The notes under the pieces: model-generated
Seen by the model: the letters and a program-made list of their open reading frames with translations, nothing else
What the model was told of the DNA's origin: nothing
Database searches by the model: none
Shown here: piece after piece, positions 15,943 through 23,045 of the stretch
Numbering within the stretch: the stretch's first letter is position 1
Layout: each line of letters opens with the position of its first letter
Position numbers and translations under genes: made by a program
Assembly (NCBI RefSeq): GCF_900100005.1
Contig: NZ_FNEB01000004.1
Coordinates: 124,001-188,000 of the forward strand
DNA length: 64,000 nucleotides
Source of the DNA: Lutimaribacter saemankumensis
GTDB taxonomy: Bacteria > Pseudomonadota > Alphaproteobacteria > Rhodobacterales > Rhodobacteraceae
Reading direction: 5' to 3'

Positions 15943-15960
15943 CAGGAACGAGCCGCCGGG
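15930..15960 (+). promoter_or_regulatory. Attenuator-type hairpin in the ileS leader
   Basis: CCCGGCGCTC (15930-15939) pairs with GAGC-C-GCCGGG (15950-15960), ten base pairs with one bulged C and a 10-base loop that contains the leader stop codon. Weaker pairings compete for its right arm (CGCC 15954-15957 with GGCG 15967-15970) and then for that segment (GGCG with CGCC 15983-15986), followed by ATTTT at 16001. A 1:2/2:3/3:4 switch is possible, but the last stem is weak. Confidence 0.5.
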
Positions 15961-16030
15961 AACTCAGGCGTATGGACCTCCGCGCCGCCCTCATCCCCAG
16001 ATTTTGACGATACGTAAAGGACGCCCAGAC

Positions 16031-18940
16031 ATGTGCGCCGAAACGCCTGACTACAAAGACACGCTGAACCTGCCGAAAACCGATTTCCCGATGCGCGCCG
16101 GATTGCCCGCGCGCGAGCCCGAGTGGCTGGAGCGCTGGAAACGGATCGGCGTCTATGACCGCCTGCGCGACAAGGCGAAGGACGGGTCGCGCAAGCCGTT
16201 CACCCTGCATGACGGCCCTCCCTACGCCAACGGTCACCTGCATATCGGCCACGCGCTGAACAAGACGATCAAGGACATGATCGTGCGCAGCCACCAGATG
16301 ATGGGGTTCGACAGCCGCTATGTGCCCGGCTGGGACTGCCACGGCCTGCCGATCGAATGGAAGATCGAGGAACAATACCGCGCCAAGGGCCAGGACAAGG
16401 ACCAGGTGCCGGTGATCGATTTCCGCCAGGAATGCCGCAAGTTCGCCGAAGGCTGGATCGACATCCAGCGCGAGGAATTCAAGCGGCTGGGCATCACCGG
16501 CAACTGGGACGACCCGTACCTGACGATGGATTTCCACGCCGAGCGCGTGATCGCCGAGGAGTTCATGAAGTTCCTCATGAGCGGCGTGCTTTACCAGGGG
16601 TCCAAGCCGGTGATGTGGTCGCCGGTCGAAAAGACAGCGCTGGCCGAGGCCGAAGTGGAGTATCACGACCGCCAGACCGATGCGGTCTGGGTGCCGTTCG
16701 ACATCGCCACGGGTGCAAGCGGTGATGCCGAGGGCGCAAAGGTCGTGATCTGGACGACCACGCCCTGGACGCTGCCGCAGAACCGGGCGATCTGTTTCGG
16801 CCCGGAAATCGCCTATGGCCTTTATGAAATCACCGGCACGCCGGACGAATGCTGGGCCGCAAAGGGCGACCGTTACCTGCTGGCCGACGATCTGGCCGAA
16901 GAGGCGCTGGGCGCGATGCGGCTTGAGACCGGCATGTATCGCCGTTTGCGCGATGTGGATGCGGCCGAGTTGTCGGCGCTGGTCTGCGCGCATCCGCTGC
17001 GCGGGGCCGAAGGCGCTGCGGGCGAGTGGGATTTCGACGTGCCGCTGTTCGCGGGCGATCACGTGACCGCCGATGCGGGCACGGGCTTTGTGCATACCGC
17101 GCCCAGCCATGGCGACGACGATTACCAGATCGGGCTGAAGCACGGGTTGGAGATGACCTTCAACATCATGGATGACAGCAGCTTCCGTGCCGACCTGCCG
17201 TTTTTTGGCGGGCAGCGCATCTATGATGACAAGGGCAAGGCCGGGGGCGCCAACAAGGCGGTGATCGACAAGCTGGTGGCGCTGGGCAAGCTGCTGGCGC
17301 GTCGTCGCATCACCATCTCGGACGCGCATTCCTGGCGGTCCAAGGCGCCGGTGATCCGGCTGAACCGCCCGCAATGGTTTGCCGCCATCGACCGCGAGGT
17401 GGGCGATGGGCAGGACACCTATGGCACCACGATCCGCCAGCGCGCGCTGACATCCATCGACCAGCTTGTGAAATGGACGCCGCAATCGGGGCGCAACCGG
17501 CTGTATTCGATGATCGAAAGCCGCCCCGACTGGGTGTTGTCGCGCCAGCGCGCTTGGGGCGTGCCGCTGACCTGTTTCATCCGGGTTGGCGCCAAGCCGG
17601 GCGATCCCGGTTTCCTGCTGCGCGATCCGGCGGTCAATGCCCGCATTTCCGAGGCGTTCGAGGCCGAGGGCGCGGATGCCTGGTACAAGGACGGGGCCAA
17701 GGAACGGTTCCTGGGCTATGATTATGACCCGGCAGAATGGGAACAGGTGTTCGATATCCTCGACGTCTGGTTCGACTCGGGTTCGACCCATGCCTTCGTG
17801 CTGCGCGACCGTGCGGACGGCACTGCGGACGGCATCGCCGATGTCTACATGGAAGGGACCGACCAGCATCGCGGCTGGTTCCATTCCTCGATGCTGCAGG
17901 CCTGCGGCACGATCGGGCGCGCGCCCTATCGCAATGTCGTCACCCACGGGTTCACGCTGGACGAGAAGGGCAACAAGATGTCCAAATCGCTCGGCAATAC
18001 CATCGTGCCGGACGAGGTGATCAAGCAGTACGGCGCCGATATCCTGCGGCTCTGGGTGGCGCAGACCGATTACACCGCCGACCAGCGGATCGGGCCGGAG
18101 ATCCTAAAAGGGGTGGCCGACAGCTATCGCCGCCTGCGCAACACGATGCGTTTCATGCTGGGTGCGCTGGGTCATGTGTCGGATGCCGACCTGGTCGCAC
18201 CGGCCGAGATGCCGGAATTGGAACGCTGGGTGCTGCACCGTCTGGCCGAACTGGATGAACAGGTGCGCGCGGGCTATGCCGCGTTCGATTTCCAGGGCGT
18301 GTTCCAGCAGCTTTTCAATTTCTCCACCGTGGATCTGTCGGCGTTCTACTTCGATATCCGCAAGGATGCGCTGTATTGCGATGGCGACACTGCGCGCCGC
18401 CGTGCCGCGCGCACGGTGATGGACCTGTTGTTCCACCGCCTGACCACGTGGCTTGCGCCGATCCTGCCCTTCACGATGGAAGATGTGTGGCTGTCGCGTT
18501 TTCCGGGCGATGACAGCTCGGTCCATCTGCAGGACATGCCGGCCACGCCCGACGACTGGCGCGACGAGGCGCTGGCGGCGAAATGGGCGATGGTGCGCCG
18601 GGCCCGCCGTGCGGTGACCGCCGCGCTTGAGGTGCAGCGCACCGACAAGGTGATCGGCGCCAGCCTCGAGGCGGCGCCGGTGGTGCATGTGGCCGATGCC
18701 GACATGCTGGCGGCGCTGAAATCGGTCGCGTTCGAGGATGTGTGCATCACCTCGGATATCGTTCTGACAGCCGATCCGTCGCCGTCCGAGGCGTTCCGCA
18801 TGCCGGAGGTCGAAGGCGTGGGCGTGGTGTTCGAAAAGGCCGATGGCGAGAAATGCCAGCGCTGCTGGAAAATCCTGCCCGATGTCGGCCAGCATGCCCA
18901 TCCGGCGACCTGCAAGCGCTGCAACGACGCGCTGGGCTGA
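16031..18940 (+). CDS. ileS: Isoleucyl-tRNA synthetase
   Basis: 969 residues. It charges tRNA-Ile in the cytoplasm. Class I motifs are intact: HIGH at 71-74 (in NGHLHIGHAL) and KMSKS at 649-653 (in GNKMSKSLGN). The editing domain (CP1) carries WTTTPWTLPQN and GTGFVHTAPSHGDDD. The C-terminal zinc finger has Cys942, Cys945, Cys961 and Cys964 (CQRC and CKRC). The ATG at 16031 is preceded by AAAGGA; an upstream TTG gives an extension that lacks homology. Expression is probably controlled by the leader ORF and hairpins at 15892-16005. A terminator follows at 18972. Confidence 0.98.
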   Translation: MCAETPDYKDTLNLPKTDFPMRAGLPAREPEWLERWKRIGVYDRLRDKAKDGSRKPFTLHDGPPYANGHLHIGHALNKTIKDMIVRSHQMMGFDSRYVPGWDCHGLPIEWKIEEQYRAKGQDKDQVPVIDFRQECRKFAEGWIDIQREEFKRLGITGNWDDPYLTMDFHAERVIAEEFMKFLMSGVLYQGSKPVMWSPVEKTALAEAEVEYHDRQTDAVWVPFDIATGASGDAEGAKVVIWTTTPWTLPQNRAICFGPEIAYGLYEITGTPDECWAAKGDRYLLADDLAEEALGAMRLETGMYRRLRDVDAAELSALVCAHPLRGAEGAAGEWDFDVPLFAGDHVTADAGTGFVHTAPSHGDDDYQIGLKHGLEMTFNIMDDSSFRADLPFFGGQRIYDDKGKAGGANKAVIDKLVALGKLLARRRITISDAHSWRSKAPVIRLNRPQWFAAIDREVGDGQDTYGTTIRQRALTSIDQLVKWTPQSGRNRLYSMIESRPDWVLSRQRAWGVPLTCFIRVGAKPGDPGFLLRDPAVNARISEAFEAEGADAWYKDGAKERFLGYDYDPAEWEQVFDILDVWFDSGSTHAFVLRDRADGTADGIADVYMEGTDQHRGWFHSSMLQACGTIGRAPYRNVVTHGFTLDEKGNKMSKSLGNTIVPDEVIKQYGADILRLWVAQTDYTADQRIGPEILKGVADSYRRLRNTMRFMLGALGHVSDADLVAPAEMPELERWVLHRLAELDEQVRAGYAAFDFQGVFQQLFNFSTVDLSAFYFDIRKDALYCDGDTARRRAARTVMDLLFHRLTTWLAPILPFTMEDVWLSRFPGDDSSVHLQDMPATPDDWRDEALAAKWAMVRRARRAVTAALEVQRTDKVIGASLEAAPVVHVADADMLAALKSVAFEDVCITSDIVLTADPSPSEAFRMPEVEGVGVVFEKADGEKCQRCWKILPDVGQHAHPATCKRCNDALG

Positions 18941-18971
18941 CCGGCCCGGTTTCGTCTGGCGCAAAGGACAA

Positions 18972-18995
18972 GGGGGGCAGACAGCCCCCCTTTTT
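18972..18995 (+). terminator. Rho-independent terminator of ileS
   Basis: GGGGGGC (18972-18978), loop AGACA, GCCCCCC (18984-18990), then TTTTT. It separates ileS from the DUF3253 gene that starts 19 bp later. Confidence 0.85.
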
Positions 18996-19013
18996 CGTTT
19001 CATTGTGACGCAC

Positions 19014-19259
19014 ATGAGCGTGACCGACGAGGAAATAGCGGCGATGCTGATGGCGCTTGCCCATGCGCGCGGACCCGGCAAAAGCTTTTGCCCGTCCGAG
19101 GCGGCGCGGCGCCTGTCGGATGACTGGCGGCCGCTGATGGCGGATATACGGCGTGTCGCGGCCGGTTTGCCGCTGGCCGCCACGCAAAAGGGTGTTCCGG
19201 TCGCGCCGGTGCAGGCGCGCGGGCCGATCCGGCTGCAGCTTGAACAGGGGACGGATTGA
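19014..19259 (+). CDS. DUF3253 small protein
   Basis: 81 residues. The motif RGPGKSFCPSEAARRLSDDW and then RPLMADIRRVA is the hallmark of the DUF3253 family, a winged-helix-like fold of unknown function found widely in alphaproteobacteria. The ATG at 19014 has no clear ribosome binding site; a GTG nine bases upstream is in frame and equally possible. The stop overlaps the ogt start (TGATG), so the two are probably co-translated, which would place the protein in a DNA-repair setting by association only. Confidence 0.8.
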   Translation: MSVTDEEIAAMLMALAHARGPGKSFCPSEAARRLSDDWRPLMADIRRVAAGLPLAATQKGVPVAPVQARGPIRLQLEQGTD

Positions 19260-19711
19260 TGCCGCGAAAGACCATCGACAGCCCCGTGGGCGCGTTGACA
19301 TTGACCGAGGCGGATGGCGCGATCACCAGCTTGTCATGGGGCGGCGAAGGCGCGGACGACACGCCGTTGTTGCGCGCTGCGGCCGAACAGCTGGACGACT
19401 ATTTTTCCAATCGGCGCAAGGTGTTCGACCTGCCTCTTGAAGTGCGCGGAAGCGATGCGCAGGCGCGTATCTGCGCGGCGATCGCCGCGATCCCGTTCGG
19501 CGAAACACGGACTTATGGCGATCTTGCGCGCGACCTGGATCTGCCCGCGCAGGCGGTCGGGCGGGGATGTGGCGGCAACCCGATCCCGATCCTGATCCCG
19601 TGCCATCGCGTCCTGGGGGCGCAAGGGCTGGGCGGTTTCTCGGGCGGGACGGGGATCGAAACGAAAATCTGGCTTCTCAGGCATGAGGGTGCGGCCGGTT
19701 TGCTGATCTGA
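19259..19711 (+). CDS. ogt: Methylated-DNA--protein-cysteine S-methyltransferase
   Basis: 150 residues. It removes alkyl groups from O6-methylguanine (and O4-methylthymine) by transfer to its own cysteine. The active site IPCHRVLG has the acceptor Cys115. The helix-turn-helix region FGETRTYGDLARDL and the GRGCGGNPIPI segment (normally GxAxxxNP) are present. No Ada-type N-terminal regulatory domain is fused. ATG at 19259 overlaps the stop of the DUF3253 gene. The gene is followed by a palindromic repeat element at 19732. Confidence 0.93.
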   Translation: MPRKTIDSPVGALTLTEADGAITSLSWGGEGADDTPLLRAAAEQLDDYFSNRRKVFDLPLEVRGSDAQARICAAIAAIPFGETRTYGDLARDLDLPAQAVGRGCGGNPIPILIPCHRVLGAQGLGGFSGGTGIETKIWLLRHEGAAGLLI

Positions 19712-19731
19712 GCCTTGCCGAACCCGAACAT

Positions 19732-19803
19732 AACCGCGCGGTTTATCCACAAAACCGCGCGGTTTCAGCGCCGGTTTCGAACCCTGATCACGCGTTATCC
19801 ACA
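19732..19803. repeat. Tandem ACCGCGCGGT palindrome with two DnaA-box words, copy 2
   Basis: AACCGCGCGGTT (19732-19743), TTATCCACA (19743-19751), AAACCGCGCGGTTT (19752-19765), and a second TTATCCACA (19795-19803). Both nonamers equal the E. coli DnaA-box consensus. The last nonamer lies inside the 3' end of the pcs gene. Copy 3 at 34687 keeps the same order and spacing. Confidence 0.7.
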
Positions 19804-20495
19804 GAGCCGCGCTCGGGCACGATCTGTTGAAGGACACCCACGGCGACAAGATAGAGGCTGGTCAGCACAAGGCCCCAATGCGCCCAGCTTTCGGGGTGAA
19901 AATCGACCCAGGCGGCCCATCCGGCGAAGAAGGTCCATGCCAGCGCGATGGGCAGCGACAAGCCGCGCCAGCGTTCCGTGCGGACGGGGTGAATGAATTT
20001 CAGCGGCAGGAACATCGCCACGGCGAGGATCGCGACGATGGCGAGGATGACGTAGAAATTCGGCTCGATCGCGAAAAGGACGATCACCACCATGTTCCAG
20101 CAGCCGGGAAAACCGGAAAAGGAATTGTCCTTTGTCTTCATGCGGGTATCGGCAAAGTAGACGACACTGGCATAGGTGATCACGATGATGGCAAGCCATC
20201 CCGTCCACCCCGGTAGGAGGTCGGATTTGAACAGCGCGTAGGCCGGGATGAAGACATAGGTCAGGTAGTCGATGATCAGGTCCATCAGCACGCCGTCGAA
20301 TTCGGCGGCGTTGGTTTTCACGTCGTATTTGCGCGCCAGCGGCCCGTCTATGCCGTCCACCGCGAAGGCGACGACAAGCCAGAGGAACATCAGGCTCCAT
20401 TTCTCTTCGACGGCGGCAAGCAGGGCCAGCATGGCGAAAACAGCCCCGGTCGCCGTGAGAAGATGAACCAGTATCGCCTTGATACGCAAAGACAA
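19788..20495 (-). CDS. pcs: Phosphatidylcholine synthase
   Basis: 235 residues from a TTG at 20495. Pcs condenses CDP-diacylglycerol with choline to phosphatidylcholine in the inner membrane. The CDP-alcohol transferase core reads DGIDGPLARKYDV...FDGVLMDLIID, the Pcs variant of DG-x2-AR-x8-G-x3-D-x3-D. About seven or eight hydrophobic segments are seen. The TTG starts one base after the xerC stop and is preceded by AAAGGCAGG at good distance; an ATG at 20543 would add 16 residues and overlap xerC by 47 bp, so the TTG is preferred. The protein starts LSLRIKAILVHLLTATGA, as in known Pcs proteins. Confidence 0.93.
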   Translation of the reverse strand: MSLRIKAILVHLLTATGAVFAMLALLAAVEEKWSLMFLWLVVAFAVDGIDGPLARKYDVKTNAAEFDGVLMDLIIDYLTYVFIPAYALFKSDLLPGWTGWLAIIVITYASVVYFADTRMKTKDNSFSGFPGCWNMVVIVLFAIEPNFYVILAIVAILAVAMFLPLKFIHPVRTERWRGLSLPIALAWTFFAGWAAWVDFHPESWAHWGLVLTSLYLVAVGVLQQIVPERGSVDNA

Positions 20496-20496
20496 A

Positions 20497-21438
20497 TCAA
20501 CCTGCCTTTCGGCCGCGCGCGGCCTTTGGATGGGTGGCGTCATACACTTCTAGCAGGCGCGCTGTATCCACCGCGGTATAGGCCTGCGTGGTCGACAGCG
20601 ACGCGTGGCCCAGAAGTTCCTGGATGGCGCGCAGATCGCCGCCGGAATTGAGAAGATGGGTGGCAAAGCTGTGCCGCATCGCATGTGGCGTCGCACTGGC
20701 CGGAAGGCCCAGCTGCATGCGCGCCTGTTCCATCACCTTCTGGATGGCGCGCGGGTTCAACGTTCCTCCCCGTGCGCCGCGAAACAGCGGCGCTTTTTGT
20801 TCTTTTTCATAAGGGCTTAGCGCGAGGTATTCATCCACTGCCCTGCGCGCGGCGGGCAGCACCGGCACGACGCGTTCCTTGCCGCCCTTGCCGCGGATGC
20901 GCAGCACGTCGGGCAGCGGCGCGTCCGCGCCGGTCAGCGACAGTGCCTCGGAAATACGCAGGCCAAGACCGTAAAGCAGCGTGACAACCGCCGTGTCCCG
21001 CGCGGCGATCCATGGCTCACGCGCTTGGCATTCGACGCGGTCCAGCATTTCGCGCGCGGCGTCCTCGGCCAGGGGGCGCGGGAGTTTCTTTTGGAATTTC
21101 GGGGATCTGGCGGCCAGAACTGCGGTGGGTTCGAACCCTTCGCGCTCGGCCAGCCAGCGGTAGAAGCTTTTGACCGCGGACAGCTTGCGCGCCAGCGACC
21201 TTGGCCCAAGGTCCGGTCCACGCGTCGCGGCCATCCAGGCGCGCATGTCCGATGTGCTGACGCGCGCCAGCGCCCCAAGCCACTGGCTGTCGCCCTTGTG
21301 CATGGTCATGAAGGACAAGAAGCCCAGAACATCGCGGCGGTAGGCCTCGATCGTGTTGTCGGACGCGCCTTTCAGCGCTTTCTGGCGCTCCAGCCAGTCG
21401 GCCAGCGCCTGTGTCGCGGCTGGTGAAACCAGGCTCAT
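20497..21438 (-). CDS. xerC: Tyrosine recombinase XerC
   Basis: 313 residues. It resolves chromosome dimers at dif with XerD. The N-terminal SAM-like domain (LADWLERQKALKGASDNTIEAYRRD type) is followed by the catalytic domain with Arg161 (GLGLRISEAL), the lysine of GKGGKER, His252-x-x-Arg255 (HAMRH), His278 (LGHASLSTTQ) and the nucleophile Tyr287. The order DUF484-xerC matches gammaproteobacteria and supports XerC rather than XerD. The start overlaps the stop of the DUF484 gene (ATGA). Confidence 0.92.
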   Translation of the reverse strand: MSLVSPAATQALADWLERQKALKGASDNTIEAYRRDVLGFLSFMTMHKGDSQWLGALARVSTSDMRAWMAATRGPDLGPRSLARKLSAVKSFYRWLAEREGFEPTAVLAARSPKFQKKLPRPLAEDAAREMLDRVECQAREPWIAARDTAVVTLLYGLGLRISEALSLTGADAPLPDVLRIRGKGGKERVVPVLPAARRAVDEYLALSPYEKEQKAPLFRGARGGTLNPRAIQKVMEQARMQLGLPASATPHAMRHSFATHLLNSGGDLRAIQELLGHASLSTTQAYTAVDTARLLEVYDATHPKAARGRKAG

Positions 21439-22142
21439 GACAGCCAGCGGCGCATTGCCCGTTCGAACACGCCCGCGAAAAAGCCCAAAAGATCGGTGCC
21501 CTGCGACGGGGCGAACTGGTGCGGGTCTTCGGCGCCCATCATCAGCATGCCAGGCAGGCGGCCCTTGCCGAAATCCAGGCGCAGGCAGGCTTCGGAGCGG
21601 ATCCAGCCCGCGGCCTCGCCATAGATCGCCTCGCTGCCTTCCTCCATCTGGCGCAGAGTCACCTGGCGCGCCGGCCTGCCGCGTCCGCCGGTCAGGTAGG
21701 CGTCGATGAACCCCGGTTCGGCCACGCTCAGCACGTCGCCCAGCCGCTGCACCGCCGGATCGGTGTCGGATTGCACCGATTCAAGCACCAGCTTCACGAT
21801 GTCGACGCGCAGGATGTCCGCCACCTCGCCGCCGAGATCGCGCAGGAAGGTTTCGAAATCCACAGGGTCCAGCATGCGCAGGATCGCACGGTGCACCTGG
21901 TTCGTGCCGGCAAGGTTCTCATAGGCCGCCGCGATGACCGAGCGGTGGGTGTCTTCCAGCCGGTCCAGCCGCGCCTCGAGCCGGTCCATCGCGATGCCGC
22001 GCAGATCGACCACGTTGCCGCCCATCGCGCGTTCGTTCGCCGCGACCAGTGCGCGCATCAGGTCGTGATCCTCGAGGATCATGTCGGGCTGTTCCAGGAT
22101 CTTGTCACGCAATGCGGCGTCGATCTGGGGCTTGGTGGTCAT
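21435..22142 (-). CDS. DUF484 (GAF-like) protein
   Basis: 235 residues from ATG at 22142. DUF484 proteins have a short helical N-terminus (ILEQPDMILEDHDLMRALV type) and a GAF-like C-terminal half that ends in FFAGVFERAMRRWL. They are typically encoded just before xerC; the function is unknown and the association with chromosome resolution is by neighbourhood. The stop overlaps the xerC ATG. A longer open frame upstream has no ribosome binding site and low-complexity sequence, so the shorter start is chosen. Confidence 0.88.
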   Translation of the reverse strand: MTTKPQIDAALRDKILEQPDMILEDHDLMRALVAANERAMGGNVVDLRGIAMDRLEARLDRLEDTHRSVIAAAYENLAGTNQVHRAILRMLDPVDFETFLRDLGGEVADILRVDIVKLVLESVQSDTDPAVQRLGDVLSVAEPGFIDAYLTGGRGRPARQVTLRQMEEGSEAIYGEAAGWIRSEACLRLDFGKGRLPGMLMMGAEDPHQFAPSQGTDLLGFFAGVFERAMRRWLS

Positions 22143-22245
22143 GCGCGCCTCGGTACATTTCACCCGACCATAACAAAGCAGGGTGCGTTTTTGTCGTATT
22201 TTTTGGTTCTGTTGCGGGATCGGGGGGGGATTTGTCAACGCATAA

Positions 22246-22266
22246 GGCCCGCCGCGCGGGCGGGCC
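22246..22266 (-). terminator. Hairpin downstream of fsa
   Basis: GGCCCGCC (22246-22253) pairs with GGCGGGCC (22259-22266) around a 5-base loop. There is no real T-run after it on the minus strand, so it may be an mRNA 3'-end or a Rho-assisted terminator. Confidence 0.4.
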
Positions 22267-22296
22267 CTGCCAGAAAATCCGCGACTGTGTCGGGGA

Positions 22297-22950
22297 TCAG
22301 ACGATCTTGATCCCGGCCGCCTCGGCATCTTTCAGGAACTGTTCCAGCCCCTTGTCGGTCAGCGGGTGCTGCGCAAGCTTGCGGATCACCTCGGGCGGGG
22401 CGGTCATGATGTCGGCGCCGATGCGGGCGGCTTCGGTGACATGATTGACCGTGCGGATCGACGCCGCGAGGATTTCGGTTTCGAACCCGTAATTGTCATA
22501 GATCTGGCGGATATCGGCGATCAGCTGCATGCCGTCGAGGTTGATATCGTCCAGCCGCCCGATGAAGGGCGAAATGAAGGTGGCACCGGCCTTGGCCGCC
22601 AGAAGCGCCTGGTTGGCCGAAAAGCACAAGGTGACGTTGATCATGTGGCCCTCGGCCGACAGCGCCTTGCAGGCTTTCAGCCCGTCCCAAGTCAGCGGCA
22701 GCTTGATGGCGATGTTTTCGGCGATGGTGGCCAGTTTGCGGCCTTCGGCGATCATGGCCCCGGCCTCGGTGGCGACGACCTCGGCGGATACGGGGCCGTC
22801 GACGAGATCGGCGATCTCTTTGGTCACTTCAAGGATGTCCCGGCCGGATTTCTTGATCAGCGACGGGTTGGTGGTGACGCCGTCCACGATGCCAAGCTCG
22901 TTCAGTTCGGCGATGGCGTCGATCTCGGCGGTGTCCACAAAGAATTTCAT
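22297..22950 (-). CDS. fsa: Transaldolase / fructose-6-phosphate aldolase, short type
   Basis: 217 residues, the length of the small transaldolase subfamily that includes FsaA and TalC. These enzymes either transfer dihydroxyacetone units between sugar phosphates or cleave fructose 6-phosphate. The Schiff-base Lys83 lies in IAIKLPLT, and [28 protein letters not shown] and [11 protein letters not shown] are all conserved. Sequence alone does not separate transaldolase from FSA activity; in alphaproteobacteria this form usually serves as the transaldolase of the pentose phosphate pathway. It is a single-gene unit between DUF484 and priA. Confidence 0.9.
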   Translation of the reverse strand: MKFFVDTAEIDAIAELNELGIVDGVTTNPSLIKKSGRDILEVTKEIADLVDGPVSAEVVATEAGAMIAEGRKLATIAENIAIKLPLTWDGLKACKALSAEGHMINVTLCFSANQALLAAKAGATFISPFIGRLDDINLDGMQLIADIRQIYDNYGFETEILAASIRTVNHVTEAARIGADIMTAPPEVIRKLAQHPLTDKGLEQFLKDAEAAGIKIV

Positions 22951-23045
22951 TTCGGGCCTTCCTTTCGGCGGTGGGCTTGCTCCGCCCCGCCTTTACCTCA
23001 TAGACCTAAAGCCCGAAACCCCATTTGGCGAAAGGTGCCGCAGGC

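Noticed and set aside
16004-16030. N-terminal extension of ileS from a TTG
   Set aside because: The nine extra residues are not conserved in IleS and AAAGGA suits the ATG at 16031.
22143-22328. Extended N-terminus of the DUF484 protein
   Set aside because: The extra 62 residues are low-complexity and unlike the family; the ATG at 22142 fits the conserved start.
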